From positions 186,001 to 250,000 of the forward strand of contig NZ_JNXC01000005.1 in NCBI RefSeq assembly GCF_000716595.1: 64,000 nt of DNA. Reading direction: 5' to 3'. Below are positions 27,082-38,217 of this stretch, piece by piece. The number at the start of each line of letters is the position of its first letter. The stretch's first letter is position 1. Under the pieces are notes generated by a model. That model was not told the DNA's origin, made no database searches, and saw only the letters and a list, made by a program, of their open reading frames with translations. The stretch comes from Saccharothrix sp. NRRL B-16314. Lineage in GTDB: Bacteria > Actinomycetota > Actinomycetes > Mycobacteriales > Pseudonocardiaceae. A program made the position numbers and the translations under genes.

Positions 27082-28491
27082 TTAGCCGTCTACCAGGAGG
27101 CCGCGTAGGGGGCCCTGTAGGCGGCCGGCTCGGCGGGAGACGCCGGGCAGGGCGGTGACGCGGTGCTCGCCGGGTGACTTCAAGGTGGGGCGCCAGAGGG
27201 TGTCGACCACCTCGTGCGCGGGGCCCGAGACGTCCTGGAGCGGGCGCCGGAGGTGTTCCGACCACAGGCGCAGGCGAGTGTCCCGGGCGATCTCCGGGTC
27301 GTCGGTCACCACGTTGACCTCGGTGTCGTTGAACAGCGAGTGCTCGTTCAGGTTGGCCGAGCCGATGGTCAGCCAGCGGTCGTCCACGATCGCCAGCTTG
27401 GCGTGCACGTAGACCGACGAGGACGTTTCGCCGTCGTGCGACGACAGCGTCGCGGCGACCAGGTGGTGGTTGCCGTCGTCGGCGTCCAGCAGCCGGCCCA
27501 GCTGGCCACGCGTGGTGTCGGCGCCGTTGCTCGGCTTGCGCGGCAGGACCAGGACGACGCGGAAGTCGGGGTTCGCCGGTTCCCGGAGCTTGTCGAGCAG
27601 CACCTCCGTCACCTCGGGCGACCAGAGGAACTGGTTCTCGATGTAGATCAGGCTGGTGGCCGAGCGCAAGGCGCGCAGGTACGAGTCGAGGAGGCTGAAC
27701 TCGCCCTTCGGCGCGAAGTCGTAGGTGCGTTCCGGGATCGTCCGCACCAGCTGTGCCGAGGACGACCCGACCGGCGGTGGCGGAGGCGCGGGAGGCAGCT
27801 GCTCGCCGGCGATCTCCTGCCAGCGCAGGCGGAAGTGGTCGGCCACGTCGGCGACGATCGGCCCCTCCAGGCGGGCGCCGAGGTCGTGCCAGCCCAGCGG
27901 TTCGCGCGGTGGGTGGTCGGCGGTGTCGTGGCGGTCGCCCTCCACCGCGGTCAGGTCCATGCCGCCGACGAACGCCACCTCGTCGTCCACCACCACGATC
28001 TTCTCGTGGTGGCAGTGCAACGTCCGCTCCCGCGCGTCGAGCACGCAGGACACCTCGCTGTCGCGCATGAACTCCCGCCGCGCCGCCTGCACCCGCTTCC
28101 GGGTCGGCTCGAACATCGGCACCGGCGGCCCCGCCCACAGCAGCACCCGCACGGGCACCCGGGCAGCGGTCGACACCAGCAGTTCGCGCAACGTCGGCGA
28201 ACCCGGTTCACGGGTCAGCCGGAAGTCCGGGCTGGCGCACCACCCCGCCAAGTGCACGGACTTCTTTGCCGACTCGATCGCCGAAGCGATGGCGGGCAGC
28301 ACCTCGTGCCCGTCCACCAGCACCTCGATCCGGTTGCCGGTCCGCACCGGCCGCCGGGGCGTCCACCAGCCGCTCTCCGACCCCAGCGCCGAGCCCCACC
28401 CCAGTTTGCGCAGCCGCCGTGAGTGGTGCGCGCACATCAGGCTCTCCACACCGTCGCCGAGCTTGGCGTCCAGCACGTCCAACAGGCCCAC
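27082..28491 (-). CDS. Phospholipase D-family protein (cardiolipin synthase-like)
   Basis: A 469-aa protein with two HKD domains: HHEKIVVVDDEVAFVGGMD near residue 160 and VHAKLAIVDDRWLTIGSANLNEHS near residue 375, each giving His, Lys and Asp of the phosphatidyl-transfer site. No membrane segment is evident, unlike typical cardiolipin synthases, so it may be a cytosolic or peripheral phospholipase D. GTG start at 28491. It runs in the same direction as pth2, serB and ctaD upstream, 37 bases after the Pth2 stop. Confidence 0.93.
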   Translation of the reverse strand: MGLLDVLDAKLGDGVESLMCAHHSRRLRKLGWGSALGSESGWWTPRRPVRTGNRIEVLVDGHEVLPAIASAIESAKKSVHLAGWCASPDFRLTREPGSPTLRELLVSTAARVPVRVLLWAGPPVPMFEPTRKRVQAARREFMRDSEVSCVLDARERTLHCHHEKIVVVDDEVAFVGGMDLTAVEGDRHDTADHPPREPLGWHDLGARLEGPIVADVADHFRLRWQEIAGEQLPPAPPPPPVGSSSAQLVRTIPERTYDFAPKGEFSLLDSYLRALRSATSLIYIENQFLWSPEVTEVLLDKLREPANPDFRVVLVLPRKPSNGADTTRGQLGRLLDADDGNHHLVAATLSSHDGETSSSVYVHAKLAIVDDRWLTIGSANLNEHSLFNDTEVNVVTDDPEIARDTRLRLWSEHLRRPLQDVSGPAHEVVDTLWRPTLKSPGEHRVTALPGVSRRAGRLQGPLRGLLVDG

Positions 28492-28528
28492 GACGAGGAT
28501 GGTTACCGCAAACCGGGCAGTCGAAACG

Positions 28529-30474
<1,946 letters not shown>

Positions 30475-30490
30475 CTATGCCAGACAGCGG

Positions 30491-30542
30491 CGAGCCCCGG
30501 CGACCTCGGCCGAGGGGATCGGACGCTGGTCGTCGGGGCTCG
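30491..30542 (-). terminator. Structured region between ctaD and serB
   Basis: CGAGCCCC-type arms at 30491-30505 and 30528-30542 pair over 15 bp with one G·T-type mismatch; the internal CTCGGCCGAG palindrome makes a second small hairpin. It would attenuate ctaD transcripts before serB. Confidence 0.6.
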
Positions 30543-30571
30543 TCGTCGAACCTGTGCTCAGGTTACAAGCG

Positions 30572-32359
30572 CTACTTGTGGTCGCTCTCGGTGTTCTCCG
30601 ACGCCGTGCCCGACTGCACCGCGCCGGCGGCCACCTCGGACGGGGCGCGCTTGGCGTCCTCGTGGGCGATCGCCTTGCCGGTGAACGTCACGTGCGCCTC
30701 GGTGTGCAGCCGCTCGATCATGTGCGGGTAGTGCAGCTCGAACGCCGGGCGCGCCGAGCGGATGCGCGGCAGCTCGGTGAAGTTGTGCCGCGGCGGCGGG
30801 CAGGACGTGGCCCACTCCAGCGAGTTGCCGAAGCCCCACGGGTCGTCGACCGTGACCGTCTCGCCGTAGCGGTAGCTCTTGAAGATGTTCCAGATGAACG
30901 GCAGCGTGGACGCGCCCAGGATGTACGCGCCGATCGTGGAGACCGTGTTGAGCGCGGTGAAGCCGTCGCTGGCCAGGTAGTCCGCGTACCGGCGCGGCAT
31001 GCCCTCGTTGCCCAGCCAGTGCTGCACCAGGAACGTGGCGTGGAAGCCGAGGAACGTGGTCCAGAAGTGGAGCTTGCCCAGCGGCTCGTCCAGCATCCGG
31101 CCGGTGATCTTCGGGAACCAGAAGTAGATGCCCGCGAAGGTGGCGAACACGATCGTGCCGTACAGCACGTAGTGGAAGTGGGCGACCACGAAGTACGTGT
31201 CGGAGACGTGGAAGTCGATCGCCGGGGCGGCCAGCAGGATGCCGGACAGGCCGCCGAAGAGGAACGTGACGATGAAGCCGATGCTGAACAGCATCGGGGT
31301 CTCGAACGTCAGCTGCCCCTTCCACATCGTGCCGATCCAGTTGAAGAACTTGATACCGGTCGGCACCGCGATGAGGAACGTCATGAACGCGAAGAACGGC
31401 AGCAGCACCGCGCCGGTGGCGTACATGTGGTGCGCCCACACCGCCACGGACAGCGCCGCGATGCCCAGCGTCGCGTAGACCAGGCCGTTGTAGCCGAAGA
31501 TCGGCTTGCGGCTGAACACCGGGAAGATCTCCGACACGATGCCGAAGAACGGCAGCGCGACGATGTAGACCTCGGGGTGCCCGAAGAACCAGAAGAGGTG
31601 CTGCCAGAGGATCACGCCGCCGTTGGCGGGGTCGAACACGTGGGCGCCGAGGTGGCGGTCCGCCAGCAGGCCGAACAGCGCGGCGGTCAGGATCGGGAAC
31701 GCCAGCAGCACCAGCACGGACGTCACCAGGATGTTCCAGGTGAAGATCGGCATCCGGAACATGGTCATGCCGGGCGCCCGGAGGCAGACCACGGTGGTGA
31801 TCATGTTGACCGCGCCGAGGATGGTGCCGAGACCACCGACGATCAGGCCGGAGATCCACAGGTCGGCGCCGACGCCGGGCGAGTGGATGGCGTTCGACAG
31901 CGGGGTGTAGGCGAACCAGCCGAAGTCGGCCGCGCCGCCCGGCGTGAGGAAGCCCGCCATCACGATCAGGCCGCCGAACAGGTACAGCCAGTACGAGAAG
32001 GCGTTGAGCCGCGGGAACGCGACGTCCGGCGAGCCGATCTGGAGCGGCAGCACGAAGTTGGCGAAGCCGAACACGATGGGGGTCGCGTAGAGCAGCAGCA
32101 TCACCGTGCCGTGCATGGTGAACAGCTGGTTGAACTGCTCCTGCGACAGGAACTGCATACCGGGGCGTGCCAGCTCGGTCCTCATCAGCATGGCCATCGC
32201 GCCGCCCACCATGAAGAAGGCGAACGACGTGACCAGGTACATGATCCCGATCTGCTTGTGGTCCGTGGTGCGGAACATCCGCAGCAGGAACGAACCCTTG
32301 ACCGCGTCGCGAGTCCCGAAGGGCCGCGTTGCGATCGGCTGCGGGGCTACGGCCGTCAC
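30572..32359 (-). CDS. ctaD: Cytochrome c oxidase subunit I (aa3 type)
   Basis: A 595-aa membrane protein with 12 or more helices, the catalytic subunit of the terminal oxidase that reduces oxygen and pumps protons. Visible: [11 protein letters not shown] at the N terminus, [15 protein letters not shown] (CuB His and cross-linked Tyr), AHHMYATG (CuB histidines), PTGIKFFNW and [10 protein letters not shown] (heme a/a3 histidines). I chose GTG at 32359 because GGAGG sits five bases upstream; longer in-frame starts lack one. Other oxidase subunits are not adjacent. The long frame opposite it is a shadow. Confidence 0.97.
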   Translation of the reverse strand: MTAVAPQPIATRPFGTRDAVKGSFLLRMFRTTDHKQIGIMYLVTSFAFFMVGGAMAMLMRTELARPGMQFLSQEQFNQLFTMHGTVMLLLYATPIVFGFANFVLPLQIGSPDVAFPRLNAFSYWLYLFGGLIVMAGFLTPGGAADFGWFAYTPLSNAIHSPGVGADLWISGLIVGGLGTILGAVNMITTVVCLRAPGMTMFRMPIFTWNILVTSVLVLLAFPILTAALFGLLADRHLGAHVFDPANGGVILWQHLFWFFGHPEVYIVALPFFGIVSEIFPVFSRKPIFGYNGLVYATLGIAALSVAVWAHHMYATGAVLLPFFAFMTFLIAVPTGIKFFNWIGTMWKGQLTFETPMLFSIGFIVTFLFGGLSGILLAAPAIDFHVSDTYFVVAHFHYVLYGTIVFATFAGIYFWFPKITGRMLDEPLGKLHFWTTFLGFHATFLVQHWLGNEGMPRRYADYLASDGFTALNTVSTIGAYILGASTLPFIWNIFKSYRYGETVTVDDPWGFGNSLEWATSCPPPRHNFTELPRIRSARPAFELHYPHMIERLHTEAHVTFTGKAIAHEDAKRAPSEVAAGAVQSGTASENTESDHK

Positions 32360-32497
32360 GGTGCCTCCTGCACTGTCTGGTTCTGGCATTGCCGGTGGGT
32401 GGCGCCGCCGGCTCATCGGATCGTAGACCGGGGCGCCGCGGCGGTCTGCGCTGGGCCGCCCCCTGGATCAAGTGAGGTAGCGCAGGTCACACACACC

Positions 32498-32533
32498 GAG
32501 GGCCGCCCCCGCAGGTTCGCGGGGGCGGCCCTC
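32498..32533 (-). terminator. Hairpin terminator before ctaD
   Basis: A perfect 15-bp GC-rich stem (32498-32512 with 32519-32533) and six-base loop stop leftward transcripts of the LAxTG protein gene before ctaD. A 12-bp direct repeat (GTTCCGGGTCCT, about 2.6 copies) follows at 32540-32571. Confidence 0.82.
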
Positions 32534-32539
32534 CGTGTC

Positions 32540-32571
32540 GTTCCGGGTCCTGTTCCGGGTCCTGTTCCGGA
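32540..32571. repeat. 12-bp short tandem repeat
   Basis: GTTCCGGGTCCT is present twice and then as a diverged third copy, ten bases before the stop codon of the LAxTG protein gene. Confidence 0.8.
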
Positions 32572-32581
32572 TCGACCCGGG

Positions 32582-33337
32582 TCAGCGGCGCAGCAGGCCG
32601 CGCAGCTTCGGCGACGCGACGAACGCGGCGCCCGCGGCCACCAGGGCCAGGCCGACGATCAGCATCCAGCCGCCGTCGAAGCCGGTGCTGGCCAGGTCGT
32701 CGTCACCCGGGCCGGCCACCGCGCCGGCTTCCGTGGTGGTGGTCGTCGCGGGGGCTTCGGTGGTGGTCACCGTGGTGTCCGGCGTGGTGGTCGTCGTCGC
32801 GCCGGGCGCCTCGGTGGTGGTCACCGTGGTGGCCGGGGTGGTGGTCTCCGGGGCGGTCGTGGTCGTGGTGACCGAGTCGTCCACCTCCACGCAGAAGAAC
32901 CAGTGGCTGATGTCCGCCGGAGCGCCGCTGGAGTTGTTCGGCGCGACCAGCTTCTCCCAGTCCAGCTCGCCCAGCGGCTCGGTGCCCTCCGGCGGGTCGA
33001 CGAAGTAGACGTTGGAGTCGTTGCCGCCCTTGACGACCACACCGGTCACGATGTAGCCCTCAAGGCCGCCCGTGATGGTGATCGACCGCTTGCCGTCCGC
33101 GGTGTGGGGCAGGGTCGCCGTCTCGGAGTCGTCGCCGTCCATCGCCGTGCCGGGCAGGCCGGCCTTGGCGCAGACGTTCGGGTGGTTCCACTCGAGGTTG
33201 TCCTCGACGATGACCGCGCGCGGGTCGGGCTCGACGGGGGTCGGCGTCGCCGAGGCTGTGCCGCCCAGGAAGAGACCACCTGTGGTCACGGCGAGCAACG
33301 TCGCTGCTCCGAACAGGCGGCGGGGGTTCATGCGCAT
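32582..33337 (-). CDS. Secreted LAxTG cell-wall protein, paralogue A
   Basis: A 251-aa exported protein with a sortase signal. Signal peptide (RRLFGAATLLAVTTGGLFLGG, cut near ASA-TP), a globular domain with YIVTGVVVKGGNDSNVYF and ISHWFFCVEV, a Thr/Pro/Ala-rich stalk of about 60 residues, then LASTG, a hydrophobic span and an RGLLRR tail. LAxTG is the class E sortase motif of actinobacteria. The paralogue at 33480-34223 has the same plan. ATG at 33337; a second ATG is six bases on. The binding target is unknown. Confidence 0.85.
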   Translation of the reverse strand: MRMNPRRLFGAATLLAVTTGGLFLGGTASATPTPVEPDPRAVIVEDNLEWNHPNVCAKAGLPGTAMDGDDSETATLPHTADGKRSITITGGLEGYIVTGVVVKGGNDSNVYFVDPPEGTEPLGELDWEKLVAPNNSSGAPADISHWFFCVEVDDSVTTTTTAPETTTPATTVTTTEAPGATTTTTPDTTVTTTEAPATTTTTEAGAVAGPGDDDLASTGFDGGWMLIVGLALVAAGAAFVASPKLRGLLRR

Positions 33338-33479
33338 GGTGCTGCTCCGCAGGGGTCGAGGGGTGACCGATGGATCGAACCGCATCGGCCATCCCTCTAT
33401 CGATGTAGCCCATTCGTATGAAACGGGTTGCCGCCCGATCGTTATGAGTCAGTGATGTGGGCAACTGCCGCGACCAGGC

Positions 33480-34223
33480 TCACGGCCGGGGACGACGGCG
33501 GAGCTTCGACGCCATGAGTGCTGCCGCACCGCCCGCAACCAGGGCCGATCCCCCGATGATGAGCCACAGGCCGTTGAAGCCGGTAGCCGCGAGATCGTCA
33601 TCGGAGCCGGGGACGGCGGCAGGGGCCTGCTTCGTCGTGGTCGTGGTCGGCACGGCCGGTTTGGTGGTCGTGGTGGCGCCGGGCCTGGTGGTCGTGGAGA
33701 CACCCGGCGAGGTCGTCGTGGTCGGGGCGGTCGTCGTCGGGGCGGTCGTCGTCGGGACGGACGTGGTCGTCACGGCCGTGGTGGTCGTTGTCGCGGGAAC
33801 GTCCACGCAGACGAACCAGTGGCTGATCTTGGCCGGCTCGCCGCTCTCGTTCAGCGGCGAGTGCAGGAGTTGCCAGGGCAGCGGACCGAGGTTGCCGGCC
33901 GGGTAGATGTTGTAGGCGGGGCCGCCCTTCACCACGACACCGGTGATCACGGTGCCGGGCGGGTACGCGCTGATGTCGATGAAGGTGCCGTCAGTGGTGT
34001 ACGTGCCGGGAGGCAACACCGCCTCGTTGCCGGGCAGGCCCACCGCGTCGCAGGCGTCACCGGGCTGGCCGATGTCGATGTTGCCCGCGACAGCGGTCGC
34101 GCGCGGGTCTCCGGGGTCTGGGTCGTCCGGCTGGGCCGACGCGCCGGCGGTGAACACGCCCACCGCGACCGTGGCCAACAGGAGTGCTGCTGTTCCGAAC
34201 AAAGTGCGAGATGCCGTGCGCAT
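33480..34223 (-). CDS. Secreted LAxTG cell-wall protein, paralogue B
   Basis: A 247-aa protein. Order: signal peptide (RTLFGTAALLLATVAVGVFTAGASA), a domain with VITGVVVKGGPAYNIY and ISHWFVCVDVP, a Thr-rich stalk of about 70 residues, then LAATG, a membrane span and KLRRRPRP. It shares the ISHWF-CV and VVVKGG blocks with paralogue A, so the pair arose by duplication. ATG at 34223; a very long upstream open frame is not used. No sortase gene is visible nearby. Confidence 0.85.
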   Translation of the reverse strand: MRTASRTLFGTAALLLATVAVGVFTAGASAQPDDPDPGDPRATAVAGNIDIGQPGDACDAVGLPGNEAVLPPGTYTTDGTFIDISAYPPGTVITGVVVKGGPAYNIYPAGNLGPLPWQLLHSPLNESGEPAKISHWFVCVDVPATTTTTAVTTTSVPTTTAPTTTAPTTTTSPGVSTTTRPGATTTTKPAVPTTTTTKQAPAAVPGSDDDLAATGFNGLWLIIGGSALVAGGAAALMASKLRRRPRP

Positions 34224-34476
34224 GGACGCTCCCACGTGGCTCGAAGTAATGCCCGGCCGACCGATTCGATCCGCCGTTTGGACTATCGGTGCGATCCGTT
34301 TGGACCACTCACTTCGATGCCAATCCGTTATGACACAACCGGGTGGAAAATCAACGTCCACGCGTGGACACGTCGGCTGTGGTGCGCGAAATCCGGGTGC
34401 GGGGTGCGGGACCTTTACCGAACCCGAACGTCGTCGCGGCCTTGATCGCCCCGTCTCCCGTGCCACGATTCGCGGC
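34224..34476. other. Divergent promoter region with repeated motif
   Basis: This 253-base gap contains CGATCCGCCGTTTGGACT (34267-34284) and CGATCCGTTTGGACCA (34292-34307), a near-direct repeat upstream of paralogue B, and then the start of the response-regulator gene. The repeat could be an operator for that two-component system. Confidence 0.45.
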
Positions 34477-35145
34477 GTGCGCGGACTGGTGCTGGTCGTG
34501 GAGGACGAACGGGCCATCGCCGACCTGGTGGGCCTCTACCTTCGGCGCGACGGCTTCGGGGTGCACGTGGAGGCGGACGGGCACGCGGCGTTGGCGGCGG
34601 TGCGGCGGCTGAAGCCGGTGGCGGTGCTGCTGGACGTCGGCCTGCCCGGTCTGGACGGGGTCGAGGTGTGCCGGGCGATGCGCGCGGCGGGTGACTGGAC
34701 GCCGGTCCTCTTCGTGACCGCGCGGGACGACGAGGTGGACCGGGTGCTCGGGCTGGAGCTCGGCGCGGACGACTACGTGACCAAGCCGTTCAGCCCCCGT
34801 GAGCTGGTGGCGCGGGTCCGCACCGTGCTGCGGAGGTCGGCGCCGCAGGTCGAGCCGGTGCACGTGGTCGGGGACGTGCGGCTCGACGGCGACCGGCGGC
34901 GGGTGTGGGTGGGTGCCGTCGAGGTGGGGCTGACGTCGACCGAGTTCGACCTGCTGGCGCACCTGATGCGGCAGCCGGGGCGGGTGTTCGCGCGGGAGCA
35001 GCTGCTCAGCGCGGTGTGGGGTTACGCGGCGGCGGCGGGCACGCGGACGGTGGACGTGCACGTGGCCCAGTTGCGGGCGAAGCTCGGTGACGGCAGTCCG
35101 ATCCGGACCGTGCGCGGTGTCGGCTATTCGGCCGAGGCGCCGTGA
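34477..35145 (+). CDS. Two-component response regulator, OmpR/PhoB type
   Basis: A 222-aa DNA-binding regulator. The receiver domain (1-115) has the acidic pair VVEDERA, phosphoacceptor Asp in VLLDVGLPG, T/S in VTARD and Lys in VTKPFSP; the winged-helix domain follows, with LTSTEFDLLAHLMRQPGRVFAREQLL and VDVHVAQLRAKLG. GTG at 34477 gives a standard N terminus. Its stop overlaps the kinase start (GTGA). Targets unknown; the LAxTG gene upstream is one candidate. Confidence 0.94.
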   Translation: MRGLVLVVEDERAIADLVGLYLRRDGFGVHVEADGHAALAAVRRLKPVAVLLDVGLPGLDGVEVCRAMRAAGDWTPVLFVTARDDEVDRVLGLELGADDYVTKPFSPRELVARVRTVLRRSAPQVEPVHVVGDVRLDGDRRRVWVGAVEVGLTSTEFDLLAHLMRQPGRVFAREQLLSAVWGYAAAAGTRTVDVHVAQLRAKLGDGSPIRTVRGVGYSAEAP

Positions 35146-36470
35146 AGGGCAGTGGGGCTGGGCAGGGCAGTGGGGCTGTGAGGCGGACGAGTCTGGCGTT
35201 CCGGATCACGGCGCTGTGCCTGGCCGTCGCCGGGGTGGCGGTGGTGGTGGCCGGTCTGGTGTCGGCCCGGCTGGTGCTCACGGCGTCCCGCGAGGTGATG
35301 CGCGAGGCGTTGGCGGATCAGGCGGACGTGGTGGCCGAGCAGGTCGGCGAGACGGGCCGGGCCGGTCGGCTGCGGGTGGTCGAGGTGCTGCGGGGTCAGG
35401 GCATCGCGGTGGTGCTGATCGGCCCGGACGGCGGCCTGGTCGGCGACCCGCAGGCGGTGCGCGCGGTGCGGGCGACGGGCAAGGAGTCCGCCACCGTCGG
35501 CACCCGGCTCGTGGAGGTCCGACCCGGTGTCGCGCTCGTGCAGGAGACCGCGACCGGCGACGGACCGGGGCGGAAGCTGCTGCGCAACATCACCTTCGCG
35601 TTGGGTGTCGGGCTGCTGGTGGCGGCGCTGGCCGGGTTGGTGCTCGGCAAGCTGGTCGCCCGGCCGTTGAGGCAGACGGCGGCGGTCGCGCGCACGATGA
35701 GCGGCGGGCGGCGGGACCTGCGTGCGCCCGAGCACGGTCCGGCCGAGGTCTCCGAGGTCGCCGGGGCGGTGAACGCGCTGGCGGACGCGTTGGCGCGCAG
35801 CGAGGCCCGGCAGCGCGAGTTCCTGCTGTCCGTGTCGCACGAGCTGCGCACGCCGTTGACGGCGGTGACCGGGTTCGCCGAGTCGCTGGCCGACGGCGTG
35901 GTGTCCGGGCCGGACGTGCCGGTGGTGGGCCGCACCATCCAGCAGGAGGCGCACCGGCTCGACCGGCTGGTCACCGACCTGCTCGACCTGGCCCGGCTGG
36001 GCGCGGACGACTTCCGGGTCGACCTCGCCCCGGTCGACCTGACCGACCTGGTCTCCGGCGCGGCCGAGGTGTGGCGGGCCCGGTGCGCGGCGAAGGGCGT
36101 CGAGTTCCGGCTCGAACTGCCGCCGCACCCGACCGTCCGCACCACCGACCCCCGGCGGCTGCGGCAGGTGCTGGACGGGCTGCTGGAGAACGCCCTGCGC
36201 CTCACGCCCGCCGGTCGGCCGGTGGTGCTGTCGCTCGGCGACGTGCTGCTGCAGGTGCGCGACGGCGGGCCGGGGCTGTCGGAGGAGGACTACCGGGTGG
36301 CGTTCCGGAAGGGCGCGCTGCACGCGAAGTACGAGCGGTCGCGGCCGGTCGGCACCGGCGTCGGGTTGGCGCTGGTGCACGGTCTGGTGACGAGGCTGGG
36401 TGGCACGATCGAGGCCGGTCCCGCGCCCGAGGGCGGCGCGGCCTTCACGGTGAGGTTGCCGGATGCATGA
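35142..36470 (+). CDS. Sensor histidine kinase
   Basis: A 442-aa membrane kinase partnered with the preceding regulator. Two membrane segments (ITALCLAVAGVAVVVAGLV and ITFALGVGLLVAALAGLVLG) frame a short extracytoplasmic sensor, then HAMP (RPLRQTAAVARTMSGGRRDL), the H-box SHELRTPLTAV, and N, G1 and G2 boxes (LENALRLTP, DGGPGLS, GTGVGLALVHGL). GTG start with a Gly-rich N terminus from a 13-bp DNA repeat. The HD gene overlaps its end. Confidence 0.94.
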   Translation: MKGSGAGQGSGAVRRTSLAFRITALCLAVAGVAVVVAGLVSARLVLTASREVMREALADQADVVAEQVGETGRAGRLRVVEVLRGQGIAVVLIGPDGGLVGDPQAVRAVRATGKESATVGTRLVEVRPGVALVQETATGDGPGRKLLRNITFALGVGLLVAALAGLVLGKLVARPLRQTAAVARTMSGGRRDLRAPEHGPAEVSEVAGAVNALADALARSEARQREFLLSVSHELRTPLTAVTGFAESLADGVVSGPDVPVVGRTIQQEAHRLDRLVTDLLDLARLGADDFRVDLAPVDLTDLVSGAAEVWRARCAAKGVEFRLELPPHPTVRTTDPRRLRQVLDGLLENALRLTPAGRPVVLSLGDVLLQVRDGGPGLSEEDYRVAFRKGALHAKYERSRPVGTGVGLALVHGLVTRLGGTIEAGPAPEGGAAFTVRLPDA

Positions 36471-37077
36471 GCTGATCGCGCGGTGGCACGGGGCGGTCCG
36501 GGAGCTGGGTGGCGCGCACGACCCCGGTGACCTCGCGGACCGCTACGCCGAGCCCCATCGCGGCTACCACAACACCGACCACGTGCTGGCCGTCGTCCGC
36601 GACGTGGACGTCCTCGCGGCAGCCGACGACCGCACCGCGCGGGAGAGGGCCGTGCTGACGCTCGCCGCGTTGGCGCACGACGTGGTCTACGACGGCAAGC
36701 CGGGTGACGACGAGCGGCGCAGCGCCGAGTGGGTCCGCGAACGGCTCGCCGGCCTCCCCGAGGCGGACGAGGTGGCGCGCCTCGTGCTGGCCACCGTGGA
36801 CCACGCCTCGGACGACCCGCTGACGTGCCTGCTCCTGGACGCCGACCTGGCCGTCCTCGGCTCCGACCCGGCCGCCTACGAGCGCTACCGGACCGCCGTG
36901 CGCACCGAGTACGCGCACGTCCCGGACGACGCGTGGCGGGTCGGCCGGGCGAGAGTCCTGCGCGCCCTCGCCGAGCGCGACCCGCTGTACGTCACGCCGC
37001 ACGCGCGTGCGCGGTGGGAGGCGCGGGCCAAGGCCAACCTCGCCGCCGAGATCAGCTCGCTCGACGGCCCGCCGTGA
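36463..37077 (+). CDS. HD-domain metal-dependent phosphohydrolase
   Basis: A 204-aa protein with the HD set of ligands: YHNTDHVLAV (first His), ALAHDVVYDGKPGDDERRSAEW (HD pair) and a late TVDHASDDP followed by LLDADLAVLGS. This pattern fits the predicted HD phosphohydrolase family of small unknown enzymes. ATG at 36463, eight bases inside the kinase gene, so it is translationally linked to the two-component operon, perhaps a signalling nucleotide hydrolase. Substrate unknown. Confidence 0.88.
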   Translation: MHELIARWHGAVRELGGAHDPGDLADRYAEPHRGYHNTDHVLAVVRDVDVLAAADDRTARERAVLTLAALAHDVVYDGKPGDDERRSAEWVRERLAGLPEADEVARLVLATVDHASDDPLTCLLLDADLAVLGSDPAAYERYRTAVRTEYAHVPDDAWRVGRARVLRALAERDPLYVTPHARARWEARAKANLAAEISSLDGPP

Positions 37078-37624
37078 TCACGTCGAAGGTCGGGAACGAC
37101 CGGGCGATGTCGCTGCCGGTGAAGTTGCCGACCCAGCCCTCGTCGTCGTGGAAGAACCGGATCGACACGTAGTCCGGCCGGGTGCCCATGTCGAACCAGT
37201 GCGTGGTGTTCGCGGGCACGCTCAGCAGGTCTCCCGCCTCGCACAGGATCGCGTAGACCCGCTCCTTGACGTGCAGGTAGAACACCCCGGAGCCACGCGC
37301 GAAGAACCGGTCCTCGTCGTCGTCGTGGGTGTGCTCGGCCAGGAACTTCAGCCGCGCCTGGCCGGCGGACTCCAGCCACGCCGGGTCGTCCGACGGCGTC
37401 ATCTCCATCGCGTCGACCAGGGTGTAGCCCTCCGCCTCCGTCACGCGGGCGACCTGCTCGGCGTACACCTCCAGCGCGTTCTCGCTGGTCACATCGGGTA
37501 CAACCGGCCACTGCTCGTACCGGACGCCCAGCTGCTTGAGCTCCACCGCGATCTCGGCGGGATCGGCGGTGCGCACCACCGCGGTCCCCGGGTCGGTGTC
37601 CGGCCACACGGTCAGCAACGTCAT
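37052..37624 (-). CDS. mtnD: Acireductone dioxygenase
   Basis: A 190-aa cupin enzyme that oxidises acireductone to the keto acid precursor of methionine plus formate in the MTA salvage pathway. Metal ligands lie in AEHTHDDDEDRFF (two His, Glu) and PANTTHWFD (late His). ATG at 37624 has AGGAGGTAGG before it. It is the last gene of the leftward mtn operon; its 3' end overlaps the convergent HD gene's end by 26 bp. Confidence 0.95.
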   Translation of the reverse strand: MTLLTVWPDTDPGTAVVRTADPAEIAVELKQLGVRYEQWPVVPDVTSENALEVYAEQVARVTEAEGYTLVDAMEMTPSDDPAWLESAGQARLKFLAEHTHDDDEDRFFARGSGVFYLHVKERVYAILCEAGDLLSVPANTTHWFDMGTRPDYVSIRFFHDDEGWVGNFTGSDIARSFPTFDVITAGRRAS

Positions 37625-37629
37625 CGCGC

Positions 37630-38217
37630 CTACCTCCTGCGGGTTTCGGCTTCGAAGCGCAACAGCCACTCCAGGCATTCCAGCCGGTGCCGGGCCTGGT
37701 GCAGGTCGTCACCCCACACGTACACCCCGTGCCGGGCCACGATCAAGGCCGGCACGTCCGCGCGGAACCCGGCCTCGAACGCGTCGCCGAGCACCCGCAT
37801 GTCCTGGCTGTTCGGCACGACCGGGACCACGACCAGGTCGTCGTGCGCCTGCCGCCCGAAGCCCTTCAGCATCTCCAGGTCGCGCAGTTCGACGCCGCCC
37901 GGCCAGTGCTCGGCCGCGACGACGGGCGCGAGGGCGTGCACGTGGACCACCGCGCCCGCACCGGACACCGCCGCGATCCGCCCGTGCAGGCCCGCTTCGG
38001 CCGACGGCACGCGCACCGGGTCGTCGGTGCGCCCCTCGGCGTCGACGATCACGACGTCCTCGGGCGTGAGCTCGCCCTTGTCCTTGCCGCTGACCGTCAC
38101 CGCGAGCCGCAGCGGGTCGCGGTCGACGACCACGGACAGGTTGCCCGACGTGCCGCGCATCCAGCCCATCGCGGTGTACCGGGCGCACTCCGCGGCCAGC
38201 GCCTCGCCCGGCGTCAC
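37630..38217 (-). CDS. mtnB: Methylthioribulose-1-phosphate dehydratase
   Basis: A 195-aa class II aldolase-fold, zinc-dependent dehydratase. GTSGNLSVV, VSGKDKGELTPEDVV, PSAEAGLHGRI (catalytic Glu), HVHALAPVVAAE (zinc His pair) and ARHGVYVWGDDL (third His) are all typical of MtnB. GTG at 38217 overlaps the mtnC stop. Operates between MtnA and MtnC in methionine salvage. Confidence 0.94.
   Translation of the reverse strand: MTPGEALAAECARYTAMGWMRGTSGNLSVVVDRDPLRLAVTVSGKDKGELTPEDVVIVDAEGRTDDPVRVPSAEAGLHGRIAAVSGAGAVVHVHALAPVVAAEHWPGGVELRDLEMLKGFGRQAHDDLVVVPVVPNSQDMRVLGDAFEAGFRADVPALIVARHGVYVWGDDLHQARHRLECLEWLLRFEAETRRR

Noticed and set aside
32750..32880. Short GTC-rich direct repeats in the LAxTG genes
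   Set aside because: They only reflect Thr/Ala codon runs in the stalk regions, as the reading frame confirms.
37052..37077. Regulatory significance of the 26-bp overlap of convergent mtnD and HD gene ends
   Set aside because: Tail-to-tail overlaps of this size are common and carry no clear signal.
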